Shown here piece by piece: positions 38,537 through 49,454 of a stretch of DNA of 64,000 nt. The stretch lies in NCBI RefSeq assembly GCF_029542785.1, contig NC_083375.1:62001-126000 (forward strand), read 5' to 3'. How positions within the stretch are numbered: position 1 is the stretch's first letter; each line of letters opens with the position of its first letter. The translations under genes were made by a program, and so were the position numbers. The notes beneath the pieces are model-generated. The model worked only from the letters and a program-made list of their open reading frames with translations. It made no database searches and was not told the origin of the DNA. The DNA comes from Malassezia japonica. Its lineage: Eukaryota; Basidiomycota; Malasseziomycetes; Malasseziales; Malasseziaceae.

Positions 38537-41500
38537 TTACTCAGTCATCAGAGACGACGAGCGGCCTGCTTGAGCGGCACTCTCTCCTTTGCGGCGGCGC
38601 TGTGTCGGACGCGGCACATACTCCTCTTCCTCATCCGAAGCACGGCGCGGCGCACGCTTTTTCGGGGCACGCTTCGGCGCCTCGTCGACCTCGGGCGTAC
38701 GTTGCCGTGCGGCCGACCGGAAATCGTTAACGACCTTTTGCAGACGCGTCGATCCGTAGGCAGGGCCACGCGGCGCACCGGACGAACGCATCTCGCCAAC
38801 GAGCCGCCCCGAGATGAAGCCCGACTGGTCCAGCGTCGATTGCACGCGGCGCAGGCGGTCGTTCTTGCGCTGCTGCTCAATTACTGGCAAGAGATACTGG
38901 TCGGTCTTGGTCGATGGCCAGTGCAGATACTCGCCTAGGAAGGCACGCAATGCATCGAGATCCGCATTGCCCCATACAAAGGGCTCGTCGCTGGCATCGA
39001 CACTCGGCTCGACATAGGCCTGCTTGGCGCCTTGGTCGGGCCAATCGTTCGAGAGATGGACGCGGTCGCGCAGCGCACGCTTGATACGGCGCCGGACCTT
39101 GATGCGACTGTCGTTGGGGTCATTCTCTGCACCGATCTGCACTTGCTGCCACCAGCCACGGAACTTTTCCAGACCGTCTTGGCCGGGGTACAAGGACAGG
39201 ATCTCCATGGCCATCACCGGTCCGACGCCCGCAAGGCCTTCGGTATAGTCGCTGCCCAGCAAGAAAGCCAGCTGGATCAGCCGGCCACGGTCGAGGCTAA
39301 GCTCGCGCTGGATATCACTCAACAAATAGCACTCGACCATGCGCTTGTTGTTAAACATGTTGCGATAGACAGGCGTGCCGCCAAAAAGAAAGACATCGCT
39401 GTCGTCGGTGATGATTCCGTCGACGAGGTTCTGCGTTGCAAGCTGTGCACACTGTGCCTCGGCTTCCATCGGCGCCGTGACATACGGCAGACCAAAGAGA
39501 CGCAGCATCGCCTGGACTTCGGCCGCCATCTGTAATGTCACATCTTCCTCGGAGCGGCGCAGACGCGCACGGTCCTGCCGCAGTGCCTCGACCTCGGCAC
39601 CGACTTCGCGCTGCAGATCGCGAAAGTTGCGGCCGCTCGTCGTGCTGAGGAACGACGCAAACTCGGTCTGGTCGGTGTCGAGGTGCGTCAGCTCGGCCTC
39701 TTCAGCCTCTTCGAGCTCGGCGACTTCTTCGGCACTGGGAAGAGGGAATCCGTCCGGACCGAGCATCTGGGGCTCGGGCGAGGGGCTCGGCGACCACTCG
39801 AATGGCGTAGGATCCCGGGGGGAGTGTGCCTCGGTGGGGCGGGGCGAAATCGTAGCAATAGGTGCTGGTGATGGCTCGGGTGCCGCTGCACCGGCATTGC
39901 TTTCGTCTCGGGTCGGGTAGGTTAGCTCGGGCGTCGCATCGGGGAACGACTGGGAGGGTATTGAGTCCGGTGGGGACTGTACAGGTGCCGGCTCCGAAGG
40001 CCTCGTGTCGGCAGACAGCTCTGGCCGCTGGGATGGTGCATGAGGCGGGGCAGATGGAATCGGCGTCGAGGAGACATGTTTTTGAGGCGTAGGTGCAGAG
40101 GGCTCTCTAGTCACAGGCTCAGGCGGGGCTTGTGGGGCATACAGGGCAGAAGGGACCTCTGAGGTAGGCTCTGGAGCTCCTGATGGGGCCGTACAATCCG
40201 CGTCAGAGGTCGCAAGAGGGGCCTTCACAGGCTTGCTCTTGGGCGGTGCACTTGGAGCCGACGTTGCAGCCTTGGTCGTCGACTCTGCAAAAGGAGTCAT
40301 TATCGGTACAGCCGTCTCTGTAGCTGGCTCTGGTACCTCTAACGATGCCTTGGCCGCCGCTTGCGTGTAGGGTGCATCTTTCTGCAATCGCGCACGGACC
40401 GGCTCCGCCTGCGTTGCCATCTGTGGCTCGGATGCCTCGCTTTTTTGCTCCCGCTCTTTCCGCTCACTCTGGTCCTTGTCGAGCACGTCCTTGACCGGCT
40501 TTGCCGGGGAAGATATCACGAATACGTCGTCCTCTTCCTCTTTCACGTCGCTTGCCTCTTGAGGCTTGCACTCCTCCTCGAGCTGAGCACTGGGTATAAT
40601 CTCGAGGTTTGGAATGGCGTGCTCGTTCGCAGGCGCCGTCTTGGATTCGCGCGCCGAGGCAAGTGACACGTTGACATCCTCGTCGTCTGCACTCTGCACA
40701 TCTACCCTCTCGTCCGGCGCATCCATATGTGCCGCAGGACGCTCCTCGCGGAACGCGTCCACTTCGACGTCCTCCATGTCGTCCTCGTCGGCATCCGGAA
40801 CAAACGTATCGTCCTCTGCATCGTCATCCGAAAGCTCTTCCACAATCGAGCGCGTCCTTGTCGCGTCTTTTCTCTGCATTGCAGCGCTGCGGCCGTCGCG
40901 AAAGAGCGTCGATGGCGCATGCTTCTCGACATGCCCATACATGCGCTCCTCGCGTGCCTCGGCACCTGACTCGGTGCGCTTCTGGCGGCGGTGATGCTCG
41001 GCACGCGCGCCGAGCAGTTCTAATGCGCGCTCTTTTCGCACCTTGGGATCACTTTCGAGATGGACAAGCGCATCGAGCTCGGGGTCCGGCGCAGGTGCCT
41101 CGCTAGGGATCTCGACATCCTCCATGCCAAGGGCTTCGAGATCTTCGTCGTCGTCAATGTGCGCGAGCGGCATGCGGCGCTTCTCTTCCTTTTCGACATC
41201 AATGGCCGTTTCTTGTGTCGTGCCTGCGTCGCGCGTTCCCAATGCGTATCCTCCGTCGCCATCGTCGATGTGCACCAGCACGTACTCCCGGTTGCGCTGT
41301 CCCGCAACGCGCAGCGGCACTTGGATATTGGCGCTGCCGATCTCGTCCGTAACGGTAAGCACCTTTTGCGTCAGGTCGTTTCGCGTGCGAAGTCCGGCGA
41401 TCTGCGCTTTGGAAAAGTCGATGGGCGTAGGAGCTGCGGCGAGCATGTCCTGGAGGCGCTGGTATGATGTTCCACGGGACTGTGCGCGCAGGTCGCCGAC

Positions 41501-42215
41501 CAACTCGTACTGCAGTTCCGGCGGGAGGCTGCGGAAGAGCTCCGAGTTCGTATCGAGGTCATCCGGTGCGAGTTGGTTCATCAGCGCACGTAGTTCCGAC
41601 TCGGTAGCAAGGCGCAGGTCCTGCTTCTTGGCTGGCCCCGTTGGCAGCGCCTCTTCGAGCGCCGGGAGCTGGTACGGATCCTTGTGGTATTGCCGCTTTT
41701 TCTGGGGCGCCGCCGCCGGCGTATCGTTCATGCGCCCCGAGACCTGAGGCCGATTGGTGCGCCCTACGCTGTCGTAGTACACCGTTCCATCAGCGAGTCC
41801 CTCGTCCTGCGCAGGTGCAGGCCCGTGGATGTGCGCAAGGGCCGCCTGGCGCAGCTGTGCGGCCAGGAGCTTTTCGGCAGCGCGTGCGTGCGTCTCGGTG
41901 GCGTTCGTGCGCTGCTGCTTGCGGTTTGCCAGGGTGCGGCGTTTTTGAACCGGCGCGCCACCGTCAAACACAAAGACGGGCCGGATGCCGTAAAAGAGCA
42001 GTTTGAGGATGCGCCACAGAAAGCCGAGGAGGTGCGCATTGGCCAACGTACGTCCCTCTCGATCGCGCATCGCCATCTGAAAATGGTACAGCCAGATTGA
42101 CGAGTCAATAGCGAGCCGCTTTCCCTGTAGCGATTCGAGGCTGCGTCAGTCGCTTCACGTACGTCACTGGGCGCGCCGCCGGCTGCAGCAGCTGCCACAG
42201 ACCATGGACCCCCAT
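38537..42215 (-). CDS. RAD2: DNA repair endonuclease RAD2/XPG
   Basis: Two exons (42215-42163, 42140-38537) with one 22-nt intron; 1218 residues, close to human XPG (1186). Exon 1 encodes the invariant MGVHGLWQLLQPAARPVT and joins to LESLQGKRLAIDSSIWLY. The N nuclease domain covers ~1-95 (GIRPVFVFDGGAP). A ~750-residue acidic spacer follows. The I domain has MEAEAQCAQLATQNLVDG and ITDDSDVFLFGG (~905-935) with the metal-binding acidic residues, and the helix-hairpin-helix SDYTEGLAGVGPVMAMEIL (~986). The C-terminus is basic, PCNA/TFIIH-type tail territory. It makes the 3' incision in nucleotide excision repair. Its ATG lies only 32 bp from that of the divergent sorting nexin. Confidence 0.95.
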
Positions 42216-42247
42216 GGTGGTGGAGGCTGATTCAGCACATCCCCACG
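42216..42247. promoter_or_regulatory. 32-bp divergent gap between RAD2 and sorting nexin start codons
   Basis: Both flanking starts are fixed by invariant N-termini (MGVHGLW of XPG; the membrane anchor of the nexin). The core promoters must therefore lie in or across coding DNA. No TATA or CACGTG is present. Confidence 0.7.
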
Positions 42248-45200
42248 ATGACCCTAGCGGTGAACGCTGCGTTGGTGGTGCTGGCACTGCAGGTGCTGCG
42301 CCTCGGCGTGTGGCCGACGGTGCTGGTTGTCGCACTGATCGGCGTCTTGCTATGCCACCCGACGGTGCGCCTGTTTCTTGAGTTTGCCGTGCCGAATTAC
42401 CTCGAAGGCGACAAGAGCACGGAGCGGGACGAAGCCAAAAAGGACGCGCTCCACGGCCGCCTCGCGCAGCTTGCCTCGCGGGAGCGCGGGTCGGTCGAGG
42501 CCAAGGGGCGCATGGACCTCTCGTCTCTGCCCACACCGCTGCAGCCCGAGCTTGCAAAGATCATGCAGCTGATTAAGCGCGACTTTGTCCAATACTGGTA
42601 CGACCCGATTACCTTTGGCGACCAGACCTTTCCCGACGAGGCGATCGCGAGTCTCGAGCATGTGATTGCACAAGTCTCGATGCGTCTCGAGCAGTTCCGC
42701 CGCGCGAACGTTGCCACCGAGCTCTCGCTCACTGTCCTCTCGGTGCTCGTCGCTGCCCTGCGCCGCCGGCGGACGGCCCAGGGCGATATCGCGGCCGGTG
42801 CGGGCCTGGGGCTCTGGGAGAGCTCGGAAGCGCGGATCGAGAGTCTGCGCACGTCCATGTCGACGCTGCTGCTGCAGAGTCTGCCGCACGAAGACCGCCG
42901 GTCGCCCGCGCTCGTTACGATGCTGACCGAGATCTTTACCAAGCAGATCTGGGAGACGCTGCAATCCCAGAGTGACCCGGATGTGCTGAACCAGTACATT
43001 GTGCAGTACGGCAAAAAGTCGCCCGGGACAGCCATCACGGCCATGGCCTTCGGTGAGGTGCCGACCAAGGTCGAAGCCGTCGCTGAAAAGAGCGCGGCGG
43101 CGGCGATACGTGCGCCGGACCTCGCATCATCGGTGCTTAAAGAAACGCCTCATGTCGCATCCTCGGTCACGTCGACTCTCGGCTCGGCCGTCGCCGTGTC
43201 GGTCCCTGCCGTGGCCGAGGCCAGCGAGCAGACGGCCGGCGTCCTCAAAGAGGCGTACTCGGCACTGGCCAACGCTGCCGTCGGTGAAGCGCCGGGTCAC
43301 GGTGCAAAGATTGAGCTGGGCGCTGCGGGCAGCGCAAACGCCCTGGACGATGCCAAGACCAGGCCAAGTGCTCCGCGTGAAGCTGTGCCCAAGCCGAGTG
43401 CCGCGCGCGAATTGCCGGCCAAGCCGAGCGCCCCTCGCGAGTCGCCGGCCAAGCCAAGCGTTCCCCGCGACAGTGCGCCTGTAGACCTGCTGAGCGGCCC
43501 TGAGCCGTCGACGCACTCGCTGCCTCCTACGCCGAGCAGCGCGCCCCTGAAAGCGCCCGAGTCCTGGCCCGAAGCGCATGCTCAAGCCAAGGAAGACGCA
43601 CAGGCCGCCCTCGCATCCAGTCGCCGCTCCCTTCCGGAGCCTGCCGCGTCCAAGGCGCCGCTTGACGAGGACCCCATGTCGAATCCGTGGGCGGAAAAGA
43701 CGGCCCGCAAAGAGCTGCCGGACGATTATCGCACCGAGCGTCCGTCGCTTCCTTCGCGTCCTTCGGATGCGGCGCAGCTCAAGGGTGGGCCGCACGAAGG
43801 CGCACTGATCGACACCGATCTGCTGGATCTGTCGGACGATCTGCAGCGCCCCGGCCCCCCGGCGCTGCCGATGGACATTCCCAAAGAGATGAAGGAGCCG
43901 CCGCTTCCCCCCAGTCTGCAGCAGAGCAAGCGCAACTCGGGCCTTGCGTACGAGCCGCGGCGCAGCCAGTCGCCCCGCCTGCCGCATGTGCGCGACCTGC
44001 TGGCGAGCCGCGACGCGTCTCTCCTCGATCCGTTCGAAGCGTACCTGCAGCAGATCGACCCTGCGACGGACCGTCGCCCCGAAGGAATCGCGCTCTTGCA
44101 GCTGCATGCCAACCTCGATGCGCTCGTGCAGACTGCGGACCACCACTCGACCACACCCGAGCTCTTTGAGAGCGACGTGCGTGCGATTTTCAAGGCTGTC
44201 CACGATGCGCTGCCCGAGCACGAGACACCGCCGGCGGCGCCCAGTGCGCAAGTGCGGCCCGCGATCCGCACCGCTCTCGACGGTGCGCTTACGACGCCTG
44301 CCGGTGTTGAGCCCGTGCAGCGCGCAGTCCTTGCACGGCTGCAGCAGCTGTGGGAGGCGTCGCAAGCCCCCAAGTTCAAGTACGAGCCGCGCCAGAAGCC
44401 GTCGTCGCGCCCGTCGTCGCGCACTGGCGTGGCGCGTGTGCGCTCACCCGAGCTCGCACGCACTGTGTCGCCGCCTGTGGATGCCGGGATCACTACGATC
44501 ACAGTCGTGGACGTGAGCGCGAATGCAGAGCGTGCCGGCCCGGTCGACGCACGCACGCTGCAGGTGCTTGTCTCGATCGAGGATTCGTCGAGCAACGCGG
44601 GCGGCTATGTCCTCCTGCGCTCCTGGGCGCAGTTTGAGGCGCTCCAGACGGAGCTCGAGCGGATGTATGCGCAGCGCCCGGCGGATACGGTGCTGAGCGC
44701 GCCGCCGCCGCCGCTCCCGTCGCTGCGTGCCAAGTCGAGCCAGGCGGCGTGCGAGGCAATCCAGTCGTACCTTGTGGCGCTCCTTGCGCCTCTGGACGGT
44801 GTCGCGTGGTACAGCACGACGCAGGCCGTGCAGCGGTTCGTCGACAAGACGCGTGCCGACGAGGAACCGGCGCGTATGAAGAGTGCCAACCTCATGACGA
44901 GTCTCGGCGGCGTCGGCCGCAGCTTTGCTAGCGGCGTTGCTGGCGCGGCTGGCACGGCGCGCAAAGGCATCGGCCAAGGCATCGGCCAGATCGGCGCCGC
45001 AGCGCCAGTCGCGGCCAATGCGCCGGTGCGTATTGGCGCGGGCCTCTCGCGGGGTCTGTTTGGCAACAGGGAAGGGCGGAGCAGCCTGGATGGCGACTGG
45101 CCGCCGTACGAAGTGCGGCGCGAACGGTCGTCGTTTGACGGGCGATCTTCCGAGGAACGTGCTGCGGATCTACCGCGCCCGCCCCTGCCTACGCGTGCCA

Positions 45201-46135
45201 AGAACAGCCAGCCGCTCGAGCGGAGCACGGAGGGCGTGAGAGAGGAAGCGAGCAACGCCAAGGATGGGCTGGAGGGGAAGGACGCGAATGAGGCGAAAGC
45301 AGTCCACAAAGCGCCCGCCGCCAGTAACGGCGTCGAGAGCATGCCGGAGGCCCGCTCGACGACGCCCTCGGCCGCGCCCTCGGCCGCTCCTGTGGACTCG
45401 GATGCGAGTGCCAAGCGCCCCTTGCCGGCTCCTCCCAAGCCCGCCTCGAAGCCTGCTTCGAAGCCGGCGTCGAAGCCTGTCGAGAAGCCTGCCTCGAAGC
45501 CGGCGCCGAAGCCCGTCGAGAAGTCTGTCGCTTCCAAGCCTGCCGAGAAATCCGCACCTGCTGCCAGCAAGCCTGCATCCGAGGCGCATGGCGCCCCCCT
45601 CCCCGACGGCCAAGAAGAGGCCGAGTCGCTTGCGCCGCAAGACGTCGATGCGATCCTCACGGCGGTCTTTGCCGTGGTCCACGAGGCCTTTAACCTGCAA
45701 GGCAGCTGGACGTTGCGGCGTGGCCTCTTGCGTGTCCTCGAGCAGGTGGTGCGCACAACGTACAGCACGAGCGTTGTGAGCACGCTCGTGTACTTTGCCT
45801 CGATGCTCTCCCTCCCCGCCCTTGTCTCTTGGTTCGAAGTGCTGCGCACGACGCTGTGGCCGAACGGCGCGTGGAACGCCGAGTCGGCGCCCCCCCGCAC
45901 CCCTGCCGAGAAGGCCGCAACCGCGAAGGAAGCGCGCGAAGTCGTGCTGAGCTACACCCCCACCCAGGCCGCCTATGCGATCGGCATGGGCGGCAAGCAG
46001 ACGTGCATGGACGCGCTCGCGACCGTGCACGACGTCGTGACCGACCCCGTCGTGTCGCTGGACCTCCACCTCGCGCTGGTGCTGCGCGTGTTGGACTTGG
46101 CCATGGGCACAGCATCGGGCGATCGGGGTTTGTAG
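42248..46135 (+). CDS. PXA-PX-Nexin_C sorting nexin, Mdm1/SNX13-14-like
   Basis: Single exon, 1295 residues. Two N-terminal hydrophobic segments (AALVVLALQVL; VLVVALIGVLLCHPTVRLFL) form an ER-type hairpin anchor. A PXA domain follows (~85-265: ELAKIMQLIKRDFVQYWYD, TKQIWETLQSQSDPDVLNQY). A long Pro/Ser/Lys-rich linker leads to a PX-like domain (~745-875: TLQVLVSIEDSSSNAGGYVL, then LRSWAQFEALQTELERMY). A second linker with Lys-Pro-Ala-Ser repeats precedes a Nexin_C domain (~1135-1275: FNLQGSWTLRRGLLRVLEQV). I see no RGS domain. Mdm1-type proteins tether ER to vacuole or lipid droplets. The basic loop of the PX domain is degenerate, so phosphoinositide binding is doubtful. Confidence 0.82.
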   Translation: MTLAVNAALVVLALQVLRLGVWPTVLVVALIGVLLCHPTVRLFLEFAVPNYLEGDKSTERDEAKKDALHGRLAQLASRERGSVEAKGRMDLSSLPTPLQPELAKIMQLIKRDFVQYWYDPITFGDQTFPDEAIASLEHVIAQVSMRLEQFRRANVATELSLTVLSVLVAALRRRRTAQGDIAAGAGLGLWESSEARIESLRTSMSTLLLQSLPHEDRRSPALVTMLTEIFTKQIWETLQSQSDPDVLNQYIVQYGKKSPGTAITAMAFGEVPTKVEAVAEKSAAAAIRAPDLASSVLKETPHVASSVTSTLGSAVAVSVPAVAEASEQTAGVLKEAYSALANAAVGEAPGHGAKIELGAAGSANALDDAKTRPSAPREAVPKPSAARELPAKPSAPRESPAKPSVPRDSAPVDLLSGPEPSTHSLPPTPSSAPLKAPESWPEAHAQAKEDAQAALASSRRSLPEPAASKAPLDEDPMSNPWAEKTARKELPDDYRTERPSLPSRPSDAAQLKGGPHEGALIDTDLLDLSDDLQRPGPPALPMDIPKEMKEPPLPPSLQQSKRNSGLAYEPRRSQSPRLPHVRDLLASRDASLLDPFEAYLQQIDPATDRRPEGIALLQLHANLDALVQTADHHSTTPELFESDVRAIFKAVHDALPEHETPPAAPSAQVRPAIRTALDGALTTPAGVEPVQRAVLARLQQLWEASQAPKFKYEPRQKPSSRPSSRTGVARVRSPELARTVSPPVDAGITTITVVDVSANAERAGPVDARTLQVLVSIEDSSSNAGGYVLLRSWAQFEALQTELERMYAQRPADTVLSAPPPPLPSLRAKSSQAACEAIQSYLVALLAPLDGVAWYSTTQAVQRFVDKTRADEEPARMKSANLMTSLGGVGRSFASGVAGAAGTARKGIGQGIGQIGAAAPVAANAPVRIGAGLSRGLFGNREGRSSLDGDWPPYEVRRERSSFDGRSSEERAADLPRPPLPTRAKNSQPLERSTEGVREEASNAKDGLEGKDANEAKAVHKAPAASNGVESMPEARSTTPSAAPSAAPVDSDASAKRPLPAPPKPASKPASKPASKPVEKPASKPAPKPVEKSVASKPAEKSAPAASKPASEAHGAPLPDGQEEAESLAPQDVDAILTAVFAVVHEAFNLQGSWTLRRGLLRVLEQVVRTTYSTSVVSTLVYFASMLSLPALVSWFEVLRTTLWPNGAWNAESAPPRTPAEKAATAKEAREVVLSYTPTQAAYAIGMGGKQTCMDALATVHDVVTDPVVSLDLHLALVLRVLDLAMGTASGDRGL
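45438..45590 (+). repeat. Lys-Pro-Ala-Ser tandem repeat in sorting nexin linker
   Basis: Roughly 12-nt units (AAGCC-GCNTCG type) coding KPAS/KPVE repeats, PEVK-like and probably disordered. Confidence 0.75.
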
Positions 46136-46141
46136 AAAACC

Positions 46142-46655
46142 ATGAGCGAGGCGCCGCGCACCGAGGGGTTTGTGCCGCATGCCTTTGCGCCTCAGGCCGA
46201 GTTCTTAGACAATACCGAGACGAATCGTGCGCGCCCCCTGACTGATGCGGTAATCACTGTGCGCGTCATCAAAAACTTTGAGTACCGCACGATGAAGGCG
46301 CTCGTGCTCCACGTCGACCTCACGACGATGACCATGGCGCAGCTGCGTGAAAAGTGCATCGAGTGTGTCAGGACGCAGCCTGCGTTCAAGGCGTACCGCA
46401 ACGTGGCGGACAAGCTCGGTACGTCTCCCTGCTGACCCAGACACGCTGAAGCTGTACACGCGCGCGCACGGCGCCAAGACGACGAACCTCATCATCAACC
46501 TCGACCACCCCGAGTGGATCTACGACTGCTCGCCGAACGGCCCGCCGCTTGCGGAGCTCGGTATTGAAAATGAGACGGAGCTCTCACTCTTTGAGCGCGA
46601 GGCGTACGATGCGTTTTTGGCGGATCCGCAGACCCGCTGGGATGCTTCTGGGTAG
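46142..46655 (+). CDS. C2orf76/UPF0538-like protein
   Basis: Two exons (46142-46418, 46441-46655) with a 22-nt intron; 163 residues. After a short leader, VITVRVIKNFEYRTMKALVL and, across the junction, YRNVADKLDTLKLYTRAHGA plus TNLIINLDHPEWIYD and LGIENETELSLFEREAY match the ubiquitin-like C2orf76 family in order and length. The biochemical function is unknown. Its ATG is only 6 nt after the stop of the sorting nexin on the same strand, so its promoter must lie in the upstream gene or the two share transcripts. Its TAG abuts the CHK1 stop. Confidence 0.78.
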
Positions 46656-48469
46656 CTATGTAGGCCGCGCAATCAGTTCGCGCACCGCAGGGTCCGCGCA
46701 CACGTTGCGGAAGAGGCGGCGCCACTCGAGGGGGTTGCCCTTGCTGCGGCGCATCAGCACAAAGCTCGGGTCGTGCTGCTGCGCGCAGTGCTCGAGCTCG
46801 GGCGGGAGCTCGGCGAGGCGCTCGATGCGCACCTCGCCCTTGAGCGCGCACTTGCGGCGGTCGACGAGGCCGAGGCGGATGCGCACGCCGCGTGCGCCCG
46901 AGAGCGGCTGCGACGGCTTCGCCTCGGGCTCCTCGCCGGTGGCCATGTCCTCGTACGCCTCTTGGAGCTCTGAGTCGTCGCCCATCGGCTCGAGGGAGAA
47001 CTGAGCCTTTTGGCGCTCGAGCGCCTGCGCCAGCGCCTGCGCCACCGTGCCCGGCTCCGCGGCCGAGTAGAAGCGCGTGAGCTGCAGCGCCATGCTTGCG
47101 CCGGTCGGCATGGCCGACGATTGTGTCTGGGTCAGCGAGGAGGCGACGTACAAAGTAGCCGAGGGCCTGGGTAAACTGCGCCTCGTCCGCCTGTGTCGCC
47201 GACTCTGCCCGCGGGCGCACGATCTGCGACTGAGCGAGGCTGCGGCGCGCGTGTAGCGCCGGCTGCGCGGTCGACGACGGGATCGACGTGTTGAGGCGGA
47301 GCGAGTGCGACTGGAGCGCCTCGGGCTGCGTCAGCGAGAGGCTCTCGGGCACCGGCGCACGCTGCCCGTCGCTGTGCAGGGCCAGCTGCACATCGCCCGA
47401 CACAATGAGGCCTTGCAGGAGGCGCTCCGCAAGCGACACGGGGTCGTTGCACTTGCCCGAGGTGAGCAGCTCGTTCGGGCGGGTAAACCAGCGGTGGCGC
47501 TGGATCTGCTCGAGCGACGAGCGCTTGCGTGGATCGGGGTGCATCATGCGGCGGAGGAGCGCTAGGTCAGTGTATCTACATACAGAGTGCGTCGCCGCTG
47601 ATGCGCGTCCAGGGGTCCATGCGCAGCAGCTCGCCGGAGAGGTAGGCGCGGTATTCCGGGCTGCGGCTCGTCGGCTCATCCCATGGGGTGTCTGGTGAGT
47701 CGTGCGTGCGACGTACTGCCAACCAAGAGTGCAAAGAGCACCACGCCCGAGCTCCATACGTCGACCGGCTCGCCGTGGTACGGCTGGCCGTTCATTTCCG
47801 GGGCAATGTACGGCAGCGAGCCGCATGTGCCGTGGAGCGTGCGTTCCTTTCCCTTGTACTTGTATACGCTGCACAGGCCAAAGTCGGCGATCTTCAAGTT
47901 GCCCTGCGCGTCGAGGAGCATATTCTCCGGCTTGATATCGCGGTGCGTGACGCCCTGCGAGTGGATATAGGTCTGGTGAGCAGCGCGACGTACCAAGCCG
48001 GCGACGAGCTGGGTAAAGTAAAAGTGTGCGAGGTCTTCCTCGACACCGACGTCCGGCGCTGCGTCAGGCACGCTACCTACCAATCTTGTCGAACAAGTCG
48101 CCGCCCGCGCCGAGTTCGAGGAGGATATAGAGGCCGCGCACGTAGTTGCTCGGTGCGGACGAGCCGATGGCGTACTCGACGGACCCCAGGAACTCGAGCA
48201 CATTCTTGTGCTTGAGGATGCTGTGAATCTGCACCTCTTTCTGGAGCGCACGCCGGTCGATCGGCTGCCGCACCGAGGTCGAGGCGTAGGACACGACCTT
48301 GACCGCCGCCTGCGGGTGCTGCGCCGACGCGCCATTCACCGCGCGAAACACGCTGGGTAAGACAGAGTACATACCGCGAGAATCCGCCGCCGCCCAGCAG
48401 CTGCACGATCTGGTAGCCGAGCACCGCCGGGTACGACTGCCCCGTGGACGACGTCGGGCGCGTCGCCAT
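46656..48469 (-). CDS. CHK1: Checkpoint kinase CHK1
   Basis: Seven exons (48469-48375, 48352-48081, 48058-47994, 47972-47717, 47691-47584, 47561-47152, 47126-46656) with introns of 22, 22, 21, 25, 22 and 25 nt; 558 residues. Spliced kinase motifs are VQLLGGGGFSRVFRAV (Gly loop), QAAVKVVSYAS (catalytic Lys), QLVAGLTYIHSQGVTHRDIK then PENMLLD, IADFGLCSVYKYKGKERTLH, GTCGSLPYIAPEMNGQPYHG and LLVGNTPWDEPTSRSPEYRA. The activation-loop and pre-APE sequence are CHK1-like rather than CHK2-like (no FHA domain), and the C-terminal half fits the KA1-type regulatory domain. The kinase halts the cell cycle on DNA damage. An in-frame ATG at 48496 would add nine residues. It is divergent from NEM1. Confidence 0.9.
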
Positions 48470-48536
48470 CGTGTCGTGTTGCTTCTCCACATGCATACTT
48501 CCTCGACACGGGTGCCGTGCTCCGTGCCCCTCCACG

Positions 48537-49454
48537 ATGGGCTCCGACGGGGTGGACGGAGCGGATGGCGCGCGGGAAGGCGATCCGCCCGCGCCGCCGG
48601 CCCAGCTATACGACGCACCGAGCGCGTCCAGCTCTAGTACCAGTCTCCCCTCGATCGAGGCGCTCGTCTCCCAGCGCCGGCGCTCCTGCGATGATACCCC
48701 CCAGCGCGACGCAGACCCTCCCAAGCCGCGCGAGGACGAGAAGAAAAAGAGCCGCGTGCCCCGTGGCCCGTCGAGCGTAATTCAGCAGACGCCAAAAGTG
48801 CTCGTGCTTGACTTGGACGAGACTTTGATTCATTCCAAGCTGCGCACCGCGCCGCACTGGAGCCTGCTCGGCGCCGGCTACTCGAGCAACGACCCCGAGG
48901 CGGTCGGCGCGCGGAGCTCGAGCGGGCTGCTGAGCTTTCTGGGCCTCGGGACGCGCGGCCGGCCGTCGCCCCCTCTCGCCACCGCCGCGCACGCTCGGCT
49001 GCAGCCAACGGTGATCGAGGTGGCGATCGATGGCCGGAGCGTCTTTTACCAGGTGTACAAGCGGCCGTGGGTCGACTACTTTCTGCGCAAGGTCGCGTCG
49101 TGGTACCAGGTCGTGATCTTTACCGCGTCCATGCAAGAGTACGCAGATCCGGTGATCGACTGGCTCGACGGCGGCCAAGGGCTCATTAGCGGCCGCCTCT
49201 TTCGCGAGTCGTGCACGCTGCGCGACGGCTCGTACTTGAAAGATTTAGCATGCGTCGAGCGCGACCTGAGCCGCGTGTGCCTCGTCGACAATTCTCCGAT
49301 CAGCTACCTCTTGCAAGAAGCCAACGGCATCCCCATCGAGGGCTGGACACACGACCCGAGGGACGAGGCGCTCCTCGACCTGCTGCCGATCCTCGACGGG
49401 CTGCGCTATGCAAGCGACGTGCGGCATATATTAGGACTCCGGGGGTTTCTGTAG
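48537..49454 (+). CDS. NEM1: NEM1/CTDNEP1-type phosphatase
   Basis: Single exon, 305 residues. The ATG at 48537 was chosen because the upstream in-frame ATG at 48444 overlaps CHK1 exon 1. The HAD-family catalytic motif DLDETLIHS lies at ~92-100. A low-complexity insert follows, then VYKRPWVDYFLRKVASWYQV, IFTASMQEYADPVIDWL, CLVDNSPISYLLQEANGI, IEGWTHDPRDEALLDLLPIL and RYASDVRHIL, all closer to Nem1 than to Psr or Scp phosphatases. Nem1-Spo7 activates lipin (Pah1) at the nuclear/ER membrane. No obvious membrane helix is present at the N-terminus, which differs from yeast Nem1; membrane targeting may depend on a Spo7 partner or a missed 5' exon. Confidence 0.85.
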   Translation: MGSDGVDGADGAREGDPPAPPAQLYDAPSASSSSTSLPSIEALVSQRRRSCDDTPQRDADPPKPREDEKKKSRVPRGPSSVIQQTPKVLVLDLDETLIHSKLRTAPHWSLLGAGYSSNDPEAVGARSSSGLLSFLGLGTRGRPSPPLATAAHARLQPTVIEVAIDGRSVFYQVYKRPWVDYFLRKVASWYQVVIFTASMQEYADPVIDWLDGGQGLISGRLFRESCTLRDGSYLKDLACVERDLSRVCLVDNSPISYLLQEANGIPIEGWTHDPRDEALLDLLPILDGLRYASDVRHILGLRGFL

